Positions 25,054 through 46,408 of a stretch of DNA of 64,000 nucleotides are shown here, one piece after another. Source of the DNA: Chelonoidis abingdonii (Eukaryota > Chordata > Testudines > Testudinidae). The position numbers and the translations under genes were made by a program. The DNA lies in contig NC_133778.1 of the NCBI RefSeq assembly GCF_003597395.2, positions 13,640,512-13,704,511 on the forward strand. The letters run 5' to 3'. Each line of letters begins with the position of its first letter. The stretch's first letter is position 1. The notes below the pieces were generated by a model. It had not been told where the DNA came from, made no database searches, and saw only the letters and a program-made list of their open reading frames with translations.

Positions 25054-27163
25054 AAGCAGAAATGAAGGTTTCTTACTTGAAACCGGAGTTCTTCAAGATA
25101 GTTCTGCATAGTCACCCTTCCCACCCACCTTCCCCTCTCTGTCTGAGTCCTTGTTGTTCTCGGTCTCTGGCTTTGTGGTGGAAGGAAATGAGGTGGTAAC
25201 AGCACTCAGACCCCTTTTTGGCCCTGTCCTCAGTAGATCTTGATGCTGAGGGGAGTGGTTAGAATGGGGGGAATGGGAGCACTATAGTTTACACTGCTAG
25301 AAGAGGCTTTTACCGTAAGGCACAGCTTGGTGGTGCAGTACCCATTAATGTGAATATGCAGGGCCATCTCAAAGCACTCTGATTATAGGTAGGTAACCTT
25401 CATGTATTCAAAACTGGGCATTGATTTGAACCAAACCTAACCATATGGCAACATTTGTGGCCATACTAACTCTTTCACTTAAAAAAAAAAAAAGGTTGAT
25501 AGTATAGCAGTAACACTTTTTATGACTATGAATTTCTGAGACTTTTCTGAAGCTATAATCTGAAATTAATCAAATGTCTTTATTCCAGAAATTAAGTTGT
25601 AAATTTCCTAAAATCGTGGTTTCTCTCTAGTTTTTAGGTACTGCTTTATATCAACCAGCTCAAATATCTAGCGAGAATAGTTTTTCATTGATAAATTCTG
25701 GCATTTCTGCTTCTAACCCTAGCTCAAAACTAGAAACTGGAGAGCCATAAAGAAATGAAGAGGGGGAAAAAATTAACCATTCATTATAGAACTTACAAAA
25801 TGATTTAGTGAGATCTGAAAGGGTTAAGCATACAGTGTTTCTCCCATTCCTACCTATAACACCTTGGATTGTTTATTACAGTCATTTCTTGTTATTTTAC
25901 ATCAACCACATGTGCGCTGTGTACTTTAAACAGAGCACTAAGAATTTCACACATTTGTAGTGAAATTTTTGTTAAAATGAGTTGGAAGGTACCCATATTC
26001 ACATGGGAGTTAACACTGTACCAAACTTTCAGACTACAGTAAAATAGATAGGCTTTCATTAGAAACTTACTTGCACTGATGAGTTTTATTTATCTGTATA
26101 TACCGATTAATAAATATATTGAATAATGAAATGATACTGAAAAACAGACACAGTCCAGTATGAGGAAATTCTCAGCTGTTTTAAATCAGCGTACTTCCAT
26201 TGACTTAAATACACCTGCTGAGGATCAGGCCCTATCAGTTAATGTTGCTATGGTAGTTATGTACTGCAGATCACCAGTTGTTCTTGGATATGTTTATTGA
26301 TTTGCATATCTGTTTTGTGGTTGCATTGATATATGTTTATTTAAAGTAATTTAAATAAGCTCTGCCTGTTCTTCCTACTAGTAAGTTGACAGTAAGTGGA
26401 TTTGCTTTACAGAAATCTTCCATTTGTGCTGCAATTCAGTTTACATAAGTCACAAAGAAAATATTTTCTATCTGTGAGTTTGTTTTAGTTATCAAAATGG
26501 ATAAAATTATTCTGTGTGTGTTACTTTTCTCCTTTAGATTTTAAATGATGATTGCTTCTTACCTTCTCTTTGCTTATTTACACCTTTATTCCACACATAA
26601 ATGTAATGTCTTTAAATAGTTTTTTGCGTTATCTAAAGTTCTAATAGATAGCCAGGGGACTTCACATTGAAAAATGGGTTCATTTACACTATAAACATCC
26701 TTTATTTTCTTAAATATAGTTTTTACATATGAGAAATCAGTAATTTATTAAAATACGTCTAGCGGAGAAAGTTGGTAGCGGGTTTTGGGGGGGATTTTTT
26801 TTTTTGGAACACTTGAAAAATATTTTCCATACACAAGCAATGATCTACTTTTGAACAAAGTGGTCAATTAAGGTTAATTATAGGAGTGTAGCATCATTAC
26901 TCCTCTGCCAAAGACAGCTTGAAGCAAAATGTGCAGACATTCCACATCCAGTGGTCTATAGGGTTTCCTGTAAACTATTGACTTCTCCCATTTTTTCCCA
27001 TTAAACAAAGTTCCTGTGCACTATGGTCTACAGGCAGACTGTGGTGTGCTGTGATCCTGTCATAGTACAAGCCAAATGAGATTAATTGGCTTCATATGTG
27101 AGTGTGGTTTGATTAGCATTTATTTGTACCACATTGGCACTTAGAAGGCTCAACCAATTTAGA

Positions 27164-27323
27164 AGGTATCATAGGGGTAGCCGTGTTAGTCTGGATCTGT
27201 AAAAAGCAACAAAGAGTCCTGTGGCACCTTATAGACTAACAGATGTATTGGAGCATGAGCTTTCGTGGGTGAATACCCACTTCGTCAGATGCATCAGGTG
27301 CCACGAGACTCTTTGTCGCTTTT
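27164..27323. mobile_element. Penelope-like short repeat
   Basis: 160-bp copy starting 'aggtatcataggggtagccg', then 'gtgttagtctggatctg' and a hairpin 'gtgggtgaatacccac', ending with a short inverted segment. It is flanked by a 12-bp direct repeat, aaccaatttaga (27152-27163 and 27324-27335). It carries the hammerhead-like motif on the minus strand. Confidence 0.65.
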
Positions 27324-29189
27324 AACCAATTTAGAGGCTCTATTGCACTGCATCGACATATGGCAAGAGACTGTGGCACCAGAGAGCTTCCACTATAAAG
27401 AGACAAGATAGCCAAAAGTTGTGAAGAGAAACAGAGGTAAAGCGATTTGCCCAAGGTGAGTGTTAGAACTGGGATTTGCCCAAGGTGAGTGTTAGCCAGA
27501 TTTCCTGACTCTCAATCTAGTGCCCTGACCACTGCTACACTGCCTCTTGTTATCCTGAAAGACACCTATTTGTTTCAGAAAGTGGTGCCGGTGATTAAAG
27601 AAGTAGCACTTTTTAACTTGGTCAGTACTGAAGCAGTGACCCATCATGTCATGAGGGAGCTCAGCGCTGCTGCAGGTGAATTAAAACTCAAGTATTTTGG
27701 GTGAGACTCAGAACTCTGGTCCTAGTCACGTATCATCGTTCTTAAGCCACAAACTGTTGTTTGTCAGAGCAGTAGCGTTCATCCCCATATGTTGGGCAAA
27801 TTCGAGTTTGGTTACTAAATTCTGCCCACCTGAATTCCATCTGCTATTTCAGTCAGAAACACCATTTCTCACTTTCTGTCCGTTGCATAGCAGGGCTGCA
27901 TTTCATCCAGAGGCAGTTGGCTTTGATTAAGTGATTCCTGTGTGTAGTCTATATACCAGATCAATTATATAGTGCTTTGGGATCCTTCAGTATGAGAAGC
28001 AGGGCTGTAAAGAGAAGATCAGTATGAGTTTGTGGAGAAACAACCTGTATGTTTCATCTTACAGAAAATAAAACCGAGCCCTCGGTGAGCTTTTCTGATT
28101 TCTTACTGAGAACTCCAAAAACCGTCTTTTTCAGCCTTTTAATACAATGAATATAATGAGGGATTCATGTTTTAATTAGACAGAGTTCAGTAGGTTCAAT
28201 CTAGCTATTATATTGAAGAGCACTATCTGGTTGCTGACTTACTGACTTTGAATCACCAGGAATTTAGGGAATTGTATCTGTTTTGATAAGTATCAACTTG
28301 CATGTTTTATGAGTGTGGACCAATAGTTCTTTCACTGGGAGAAGACGACTTGGTACTTAACAGGATAAAATGTAGAGGATTTGATTTTGATTTATTTTTT
28401 TTTGGTAATGTGGAAGACCTTGGGCTCAATCCTAATGCCACTGAAGTCAGTTAGGAAAGGAAATGTCCCCTGGTTAATGCAGCTTTTATGTGCCACAATT
28501 GCTTATGCTTTAAAGAACACGGTGATACGAAGTACTGAGAAACAGAAGATACTCAGTTGGTTCCTGACACATTAGATCAAATTTAACCCTGGCATAGATG
28601 AGGGTAATGCCATTGAAGGCTTACAAAAGGGCTGAATGTAGTCCTTTTGGTCTGAAATTTGGGCTAGAGTGTAGCATTTCGGAAAACATGTAGAAGCCTG
28701 CAGTGTGGTATGTTACAGTACGTGACCTATATGCTGCTCTAATAGGCCCATTTAGCAGCATTGGCTACCTGGGTGCTAGTTGAGGGGAAAATATGGCTCT
28801 ATGATTTTGCTCAACTAACTCTGAGTATCTACGTATTGTTACATACTGCTGTCATTCTTTACGAAAAACTACATTAAAACCGATTGATATCACAATAGGC
28901 TTTTTCCCAGCCAGTCATCAACCTTTGCTAACTCCCTGAAAATGAGAGATTCAGGATTTGCGCTGACTTCCCAGGGTTAAGAGAACAAATCCTCATAAAT
29001 CCAGACATATCTGTCCTACCACCTGAGCATTTTCATGTTCCTTTGTAGATGGGATATTACATAGGACTTGAGTGACCACGGCCTAGAGGTTATTTCAGAG
29101 AATCAGATGTTCTCTTCTTAATACTCCGTTGTCTTTATTGATTTGTTTTTTTTTAATATCCCTGTTCATTTTAAACAGCTCTCTCTTGA

Positions 29190-29351
<162 letters not shown>

Positions 29352-29668
29352 TAATTTCTCTCATCCCACCGGCCACAGTGCAAGTGCTTATGCTTTAATC
29401 CATGAAATTCATGATTTTTTGTCACCTTTAATTGAATTGCCTATGCGTTTCAAGCTTTCAGCTGCACATTTTATCATTTCATATTTTTCCTATTACATTT
29501 GCATTACTTATCAGCTTATATTACTCATTAAAAGATTTATGAGATTTACAAATACAGATTTATATGCTAATCTTTGTGATTTTTATCTTTCATTTTTCTA
29601 AAATTAGCTTTTATAGATGATGGGGAGTTTTTATAGGCATTTATCATTACATTTTGCGCTGAAGGGTT

Positions 29669-29688
29669 TATATATATATATATATATA
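29669..29688. repeat. (TA)n microsatellite
   Basis: Ten TA units followed by 'cgcacacatatg'. Confidence 0.95.
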
Positions 29689-30364
29689 CGCACACATATG
29701 TAATGTATTTTGCATTGCATATTTTTTGTCTGAAGTTTGAGAATACAATTTGGCTTCCTAGTTAAAGATGGGTTTTTTTTATGCTTCCTAGGCTGTCTTT
29801 AAACAAATTCACCTATTCAACTGGGGTGTGCCTCTTAGAAGAAAGAGAAGAACAAATGTTTCTTAGTCACTAAAATCCAAATGCTCACAATACATCCTTT
29901 CAAAAAGAAAAAGGTTTAAAACTGAATCAGGAGCTTAATTTTCTCAAACAGACATTCTCAATATGGCCAGATTCTTTCCAGATGCAGTCAATTAGTTGTG
30001 TAACTCTAATTATTACCGTGGAAAGAATTCATGTACCTCTACCTCACAAAGATACACAGTCTGTTAATATCTTCAGTGGAAGCTGGGTGCATACCTAAAT
30101 TTGCCCGAGTAATTTCAGGTTAGGTTCTGAACTAACTTGTGCTAATATACCAGCACAGAAGGTGATGTTTTCAGAGGAAATGGAAGCCGAACTCTTAGAC
30201 CTTTTTGAAAATCTCTGTCAGATAGCATAAGGAAAGACCATCGTGCATGGTGCAATCTGTGCTAATCTTGTATATTTTATTTTATAGCCCAATAGATAGT
30301 ATTGGAGTGGCTAGAATGTATGTGTACATTTGCCACTCTTGGGTGGAAGCAGAACTATTCAACT

Positions 30365-30593
30365 AAAAAGAACAGGAGTACTTGTGGCACCTTACAGACT
30401 AACAAATTTATTTGTGCATAAGCTTTCATGGGCTACAGCCCACTTCATTGGATGCATAGAATTGAACACACAGAAAGAAGATATTTATACAGACAGAGAA
30501 CATGAAAAGGTGGAAGTAGCCATGCCAACTGTAAGAGGCCAATCAACTGACATGAGCTATCAACAGCGGGAGAAAAAAAAACTTTGAAGTGAT
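30365..30593. mobile_element. Penelope-like repeat, second subfamily
   Basis: 229-bp copy opening 'aaaaagaacaggagtacttg', with the hairpin 'atgggctacagcccac', then a unique tail to 'aaaactttgaagtgat'. Flanked by a perfect 12-bp duplication, aactattcaact (30353-30364 and 30594-30605). Confidence 0.65.
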
Positions 30594-30939
30594 AACTATT
30601 CAACTGTGTCACAGGCCCACAAATCTTCTCCTTCAGCTCTAGTGACGAGGGCCTGTGCTTTGCAGTATACAGGGCTAGTTCTATCCCTGTCACCACGGTG
30701 ACCTTCTGAGTGGCTTTGGAGTGCAGCACAGTGACAGCCATCACATTACTGCTACTTGTATTACAGCAGCAAGCAACTAAAGCTGCCAACTGTGATCGGG
30801 GCCCTATTTAACACAGTACTGAAAATACACATAGTGGGCGTTGTTCAAAGTTAACTGGAAGTCAGTGGAAGTCCTTATGTTGACTTCAGTGGGCTTTCCA
30901 TCAGACAGTCCCTGTCCCCCACAGTCTAACTAGACAAAC

Positions 30940-31083
30940 TATGAGAGAAAGTATTATTACCCATTTTACAATTGGGAGACTGGTTAAGTAACTTGCACAA
31001 GGCCACTTCAGAAGTCTGTGGCAGAGCTATGACTTGATGCCATATCTTCTGAGTCCCAGTCTGTCACTTTCACTACACACTGA
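30940..31083 (+). repeat. Old LINE2/MIR-like 3' tail
   Basis: 'attacccattttacaattgg', 'taagtaacttgcacaaggcc' and 'gagtcccagtctgtcacttt' follow the ancient L2/MIR/CR1-type consensus order. Similar pieces lie at about 27420-27550 and 57880-58010. Confidence 0.5.
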
Positions 31084-33703
31084 TCCTTCCTGAAGTCTTA
31101 GGAGGCCATGTATTTGTTACAGTACTATTTCTGTAACACCACCATGCACAGGAGAAAATGTGATTTCTATGGGCCATTGAACACTCCACATTTTTCTGGA
31201 GCTTCTCTGTAGCAATTATGGAAATGCCTGTGCTTAAAATCATGTTAGCACTTTTGTGCTGCTCCAGTATGAAAATAGAAAGGGCGCCAGGGGGATGCCA
31301 GGGGCCTTTAGTATAAATAAAAATCAAAGCCTTAGCGTTCAACAGCTTTGAGAACAACTCATTTCATTCCTATCATGTGCTGGGCTAGAAGTAGTACCCT
31401 TTTGGGCTATAATGGGGGAGATGCAGAAGATGTCTTGGAGAAAATGTAGCTATTTATTTTTGAATTGAGATGTACATCTTGATATTTCCCTTTGCATTTT
31501 TGTTTTGTTTTGCTTTCATATGCATCTTGGGCACATTTAGAAACAAGCACTGTAAGTTTTGCATATGTTAGTGAAACAATTATGAGGGTACACAAAGTTT
31601 TACGGTCATAAATTAAAACTTCCTGAGTCTTCTAGATTGGTTTTTAATAGATTCTTCCTGGAAAGTGTCATCTCTTTGAATAATGTATTGTTGGTGTGCC
31701 TCATTCTGATTATGCATTTACTAAGTCATCACCAGAGGATTGTCATGTTTGTGATGAAGTACTTGCTAAGACAACAGTGGATGTAGAAAATGTGCTGAGG
31801 AAACAAAGTAAATTAGTATTTATTAATAAACTAAAGTACAGTTCCTGATGCGTTAAGAAATCCTTTGGCACATTATGGCAGTCTCTCAAAGCCTGTAATA
31901 ATATCCTGTTGTAAAAATGTTTTTAATATTTGCTGGGAAAAGTTCTCCCATCCTTCTTCACTCACTGGCATTCATTAATCTGTGCATTCACCTTTGAAAG
32001 CAAGCCAATACCCATCCTGTGGCATAGCTGTTTCACTGTATTTACATACATGGGTTTAATGATGTTCTCAGATCTGGGGTGAAAATAAATCTGGAGTGGA
32101 GACACGATTCTCCTTTTCGGGCCTGATCCAACCATAGAACTTACCTTTATTGGGAATTAACTAAATCAAATGCACTGCTTCTGGTGAATTAATCCTAGAG
32201 CTGTAAAATTACTACCTATTTTCAAATAAATGCTTCTGATGAACCAAAAATGGCAGGTTCGGTTTAGACAGGCTGTCAACTCAAAAGGATCATGGGAACC
32301 AAAGAACTCAATGCAAGGCTGATGGTTTCATCCCAACTCTCCCTGGTGGGTCCTCTCCCTTCAGCAGCACTTATATCCCTTTCTAGTTTTCTGGAGGAAG
32401 GGTATGATCACCCTCTCCCCTCCTGAAATCTTCAGGTATGACCCGGCTGGCCCCATCCTCATCCCATCTCTGTGATGCCTTCTGAGGCAGCTCAGGCCCT
32501 GGTCTGAGGTAAGGGCTTTTAAAAGAGGCAGCAGAGCCAGAGGAACCTTACTCAGTCCTCCTGCTTCTGAATGTGAGAGGAGTGCCCTGAAGTTCCTCCC
32601 TGGGTCTGAGGCTGTGACGTTTCTTGCTAGCTCTTCGAAGAAGCAAGACAGAGAGTGGAACCAGCTGGCTATTTGATGACCAGAAGACTGTATCCCAAGG
32701 CCAAAGAGGTTTTGAGGCAATCAGGCTGCCAGAAGATCTATACAGTTACACGGGGAGGCACAATCCTGTTGCCAAGATGGCCAACCGTACAGGGAGGATC
32801 CCGGGGTAGGATTGGGGTGGCCTCCACTGGCCCAAATTAAGTGCATAAACCTTTCATGTAAAACTTTAAACCAGACAGAATTTTTTTTCTAATTTGAGAG
32901 CTTTGCTGTCAGCGTGCCTTATCAGTTATAACTGATAAAATAGGCACAATACAGAATGGTAGAGAATGAAGAAATCAGTGTTTTCTCTAGGTTCAAGTCT
33001 TGCATAGGCAATTTATTTTTTTCCCTAGGGTCATCTACTCTTTTTATCCACACACTTGACTCCTCATGTGTCAGGGCCTTGTCCTCTGTCAGTGATGTAT
33101 GGTGGAGCCTGAATATTGAGTCCTATTATTCCTTCCCAGTGTGTGAATTAACTGACCTGGTTACACTTGCCACTTAGGAAAACGACCCCCTCCAGTGCTA
33201 GCGCATGGGAAATACTTATCCTCATTGCTGTCTAATTGGGAGTTTCAGTCCCTCTGTTGAACTGTGCCACGAGAGATCAGAAGGGTGGCCCTCTACAGCA
33301 TAGATCGTTAGTGTGTGTTCAGCCAGGATATGAGCAGCTTAAGTAGCTGTACGCTGTTGTCAGATTTAGAACTGCCTATCAAGTTTGCCATTAGTTAATT
33401 GCTAATAGTAAGAATAATAATAAAAAAAATAAGGCTTCTCTTTTAGAAGATGTATTGGCATCAAGTTCCATTTAAACGGAAAAGGTTCGTATGGGTTCAA
33501 AATGGATTGCTCAGGGCTTTGGACATACCCATGCTTTAATAATAATACCTTTAATAATATCTTAAGAAGAAAAGAAGTGGCTAAACGCAGACCAGGAAAA
33601 AACAATGTATCCCATCCACTATAATTGCAACAATGCCTTTGAAGGTAATGGATAGTCAAGGTTCTGCTCTAAAGTAAGTCAATTCAAAAGAAGGCATGAT
33701 TGA

Positions 33704-36805
<3,102 letters not shown>

Positions 36806-37779
36806 TAGAACTATGATGGCTGCCATGAGACGAGTATTCCAAAAGATAACGTAATGTAGGATTATCGCTGGACAGTGGTAATATAGTATAAAGGCTCATT
36901 TCGTCCTTGGGAAAAGTAGGGATAGTTTTTGGCTGTTTTTGTGGAATAGACCAGTAGGTTTTTGTTACTGGTGGTGTTGGAATTTGTTAACATTCACTAG
37001 TTTGAAAGCTTCTCTGTTGGAACCTTTCAGGACCACTTTCAAAGCTCTGATTCTTCACTAGCTTTATTGTCATCTTTGTGGGATGTCCGAACAACCTGCA
37101 AGTACAATTGCTGAGTTTCTGCTCTCCCAAAGCAGAGACCTGAGGTTCTTCTGCCTCCTGTCTGAATAGCTTTGAGAGACAAGAGACCCTCTCCTTTCCC
37201 TCCAATAGCATTGATGAAATATCTAAATCCCTCCTGTGCCTCAACAGGAAGCCTCCAGGTGGAAACCTGAGTCACTTTGCCTTCCCAACAGCTCTGTGTC
37301 TATGGGCAACTTGAGGCTTCTCCTGCTATATGGAGGTTTCAGCAGCAATGGGATCAAAACACTGGCAATTTTCCTTACCACAAACCTGTGTCATAACAGG
37401 GGAGATGGCAGCTAGCTCACCAGACAGCTACATAAAATCTGATCCAGTCAGCAAACAGCTACCCCACACAGGGCATCATAAAACAGACAAACACAAGGAC
37501 TTCTGCCTTATGCTAATCAATACAACAGGCCTTACCACATTCAGAATTTAATGCAAAACTCATCTACACAATGTTGCTTTCCTGCAACAGACACCTCTTT
37601 CCCACATAGGAACATGTGCATGTACACACCATTTTCCATTCAAGTTCTCACTCTGACCTGTTGGGAAGAAGGAGAGAAATTACTGATGTTGTTTAAACAC
37701 CTGGGAGGAGCTCAGATGCTTTGCTGATAGCTGCTACTGTTAGAGCCTAGTTAGGCAGGTAGATAGATATGTTGTCTTA

Positions 37780-39802
37780 GGGTATGTCTACACTACAGGA
37801 TTATTCCGATTTTACATAAACCGGTTTTGTAAAACAGATTGTATAAAGTCGAGTGCATGCGGCCACACTAAGCACATTAATTCGGCGGTGCGCGTCCATG
37901 TACCGAGGCTAGTGTCGATTTCTGGAGAGTTGCACTGTGGGTAGCAATCCCGTAGCTATCCCATAGTTCCTGCAGTCTCCCCCGCCCATTGGAATTCGGG
38001 GTTGAGATCCCAATGCAAAAACTGTTGCGTGTGATTCTGGGTAAATATCATCACTGAATCCTTCCTCCGTGAAAGCAATGGCAGACAATCATTTCACATC
38101 CTTTTCCCCTGGATTGCCCTGGCAGACGCCATAGCATGGCAACCATGGAGCCCGTTTTGCCTTGTCAGAGACGGTTACCATCCCTATTGCACCATCTGCC
38201 ATGTAAATTGCATTGTAAATTGGCGATGAGATGACAGTTATCAGTCATTCTGTACCGTCTGCTGCTGTCATGGGTGCTCCTGGCTGGCCTCGCTGAGGTC
38301 GGCCAGGGGCGCATGGACAAAAATGGGAATGACCCCGGGTCATTCCCTTCTTTATGTTTTGTCTAAAAATAGAGTCAGTCCTGCCTAGAATATGGGGCAA
38401 GTGTACTAGAGAACCAGAGAGCACAGCCACTCCGTGTCAGAGCCCCAGAGATCCCAGAAATGATGAGCTGCATGCCATTCTAGGGGTGCCCCTGCAACAA
38501 CCCCACCCGTTGCTTCCCTCCTCCCCAACCCTCCTGGGCTACCGTGGCAGTGTCCCCCATTTGTGTGATGAAGTAATAAAGAATGCAGGAATAAGAAAAC
38601 ACTGACTTTTTTTTAGTGAGATAAAATGAGGGGAGGAGCCTCCAGCTGCTATGATAGTCCAGGCAGGACATTAAAGGGTGGGGGGGGAGAGGAGCCCAGC
38701 CTCCCGCTGCTATGATAGTCCAGGCAGTACAGAATCTTTTCTTTAGACATGAAAGGGGGGGCTGATGGAGCTCAGCCTCCAGTTGCTATGATGAGGACGT
38801 TACCAGCCGTTCTGTACCATCTGCCAGGAATGACCGGAGTCATTCCCATTTTTACCCAGGCCCCCGGCCGACCTCACCTGAGGCCAGCCAGGAGCACTCA
38901 CGGGCTGATGATGACGATGGATAGCAGTCATATTGTACCATCTGCCACCAGGGGAAGGGGGGATGCTGTGTTCAGCGCCACAGCACCCGTCTACCAGCAG
39001 CATGCAGTAGACATAGGGTGACATTGAAAAAGGCAAGAGAAACATTTTTTTCCCCTTTTCTTTCACGGGGGGGGGGGGGGTAAATTGACGAGACATATAC
39101 CCTGAAACACCCGGAAAATGTTTTGACCCTTCAGGCATTGGGAGCTCAGCCAAGAATGCAAATGCTTTCGGAGACTGCGGGACTGTGGATAGCTGGAGTC
39201 CTCAGTACCCCTCCCTCCCTCCATGAGCGTCCATTTGATTCTTTGCTTTCCGTTACGCTTGTCACACAGCACTGTGCTGTGGGACTCTGTATCATAGCCT
39301 GGAGATTTTTTCAAATGCTTTGTCATTTCATCTTCTGTAACGGAGCTCTGATAGAACAGATTTGTCTCCCCATACAGCGATCAGATCCAGTATCTCCCAT
39401 ACAGTCCATGCTGGAGCTCTTTTTGGATTTGGGACTGCATCGCCACCCATGCTGATCAGAGCTCCACGCTGGGTCAACAAGAAATGCAATTCAAAAGTTC
39501 GCGCGGCTTTTCCTGTCTACCTGGCCAGTGCATCCGAGTTCAGATTGCTTTCCAGAGCAGTCACAGTGGTGCACTGTGGGATACCGCCCGGAGGCCAATA
39601 CTGTTGATTTGCAGCCACACTAAACCTAATCCGACACGGCAATACCGATTTCAGCGCTACTCACCTTGTCGGGGAGGAGTACAGAAATCGGTTTAAAGAG
39701 CCCTTTATATCGATATAAAGGGCTTCATTGTGTGGACGGGTACAGGGTTAAATCTGTTTAACGCGGCTAAATTCTGTTTAAACGCGTAGTGTAGACCAGG
39801 CC
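37780..39802. mobile_element. PIF/Harbinger element, 2.0 kb
   Basis: Starts GGGTATGTCTACACTAC and ends GTAGTGTAGACCAGGCC, flanked by TTA on both sides (37777-37779 and 39803-39805). Subterminal sequences at 37798-37860 and 39690-39790 are also partly inverted ('ccggttttgtaaaacag', 'aaatctgtttaacgcg'). The interior is GC-richer with imperfect internal repeats ('gctatgatagtccaggcag' at 38649 and 38709; 'gggaatgaccccgggtcatt' near 38326). No transposase or Myb/SANT-like ORF survives; the longest frames are about 117 codons and unrecognised. It is probably a non-autonomous or heavily deleted copy. Confidence 0.75.
39067..39080. repeat. G14 homopolymer
   Basis: Fourteen consecutive G inside the Harbinger element. 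The run length may be assembly-uncertain. Confidence 0.85.
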
Positions 39803-40063
39803 TTATTGTGTAATCTAGGGTACTGAATGTTCCTATGTGCAATGTATACCCCAGAGCATGCAAAGTTTGAATTAAGTGGACATAAGGACTCTACAGGGAA
39901 GTTTCTATCACTATTGCCCCCTTATGAAAGATACAACAGCCAAGCAATGATGCTAACGGTGTAAGAGTCTTTCCAGGCCCGTTGGTATGTTAGTTGGACG
40001 GTAAGAGGGAATGAAGACAACATTGGCACTTCCTGCCTAAAAGTCTCCATCACAAGTACTTAG

Positions 40064-45502
<5,439 letters not shown>

Positions 45503-45576
45503 GGACCCCTATCACACAATTGCAGCAATGGACCCAGAGAAATTAAATATCTTCCAAACAGTCAGAGAGATAACAG
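45503..45576 (+). CDS. ERBB4: ERBB4 exon 10 (domain III)
   Basis: The 74-bp exon lies between 'aatcttccag' and 'gtaact': 1 nt, 24 codons, 1 nt. It encodes [19 protein letters not shown] followed by VREIT. The DPEKLN--TVREITG wording is the ErbB domain III segment. Several residues (HTIAAM, IFQ) differ from the mammalian ERBB4 wording I recall, but no change breaks the frame. Confidence 0.95.
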
Positions 45577-45774
45577 GTAACTCACCTCTGTGATCCTACA
45601 TAATTTGGGCTCTTTCCTTATTTTACATTTGCCGTCTGTTTATATTTAAAGGATATGTATTTTTTTAACTAGCTATGCCACAAGTCTGATAAACGTTTAC
45701 TGCTTAACCTCTTCAGTATCAGTTGTTGCTTACAAGTACATACTCTTTGTTCTTATTAATGCAGAACATTGTCG

Positions 45775-45942
45775 AACTCTGGGGTTCTGAATCTAGGGAA
45801 TACAAACAGGTGTCAGGAGGTCAGGACTTTATTGCAAGAAGGAGATCCTGGTTAGATACAAGCAAGATGGGAGGAGAATTTGGGGGGTCTCCTGATAGGG
45901 AAAAAGTGGGTGCTGTAAAGAAAAGGTTCCAAACCACTGCTC
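45775..45942 (-). repeat. hAT-like repeat fragment
   Basis: The reverse strand reads 'agcagtggtttggaacctt' at one end, resembling the CAGTGGTTC-CAACC start of Charlie/hAT MITEs; the other end is 'ggtgtcaggaggtcaggact' on the + strand. The target duplication is unclear. Confidence 0.4.
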
Positions 45943-46408
45943 TGACTTTAATATACATCTTAAAATCATCGCTGTGGGGGAGTTTAGTTTGTGACTCCTG
46001 TTGGTTTGTGACTCTTAATGGGAGTTGTATGGCTCGAACTCCATATAGTGCTTCATGAACTTCCACCGTGTTTGCTACAGTTTCAGCTCACAGGGCTGTG
46101 AAGTGAAGTACCACAGCTATGAGTTCTCCACTGTTTGCTGTTTCCAGTGCTTTATATATCGTTAAGGACAAGCAACAACCACAAAGACAAGCTGCACCCA
46201 CTATGGGTGGGGAGGAGTTTAAGCAAACTTTTGCCCTTTTTAATATGACCTTATATGACATGTCCCTAAATGCTTTACCACTCAGAAATCAAGGACAAAT
46301 TGTGCCCTAACTTACATCCACTAGCAACCCCAGTTGGTCAGCAACATTACCAACGTGCAAGTGAGTTCTGAATCTCACCCTAAATAATGAAGTGTCTTAG
46401 GTAATATA

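Larger units (their letters stand above)
21236..25395 (+). mobile_element. Decayed DIRS-like retrotransposon
   Basis: Inverted terminal sequences flank the unit: 'tgggtactgcaccacc' at 21267-21282 and its exact complement at 25329-25344, with surrounding sequence also related. Inside are gag-like frames and then a reverse-transcriptase segment with DIRS wording. Inverted rather than direct terminal repeats are characteristic of DIRS elements. RNase H and tyrosine-recombinase regions are not seen between the RT end (about 25.05 kb) and the right terminus, so an internal deletion is inferred. Confidence 0.7.
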
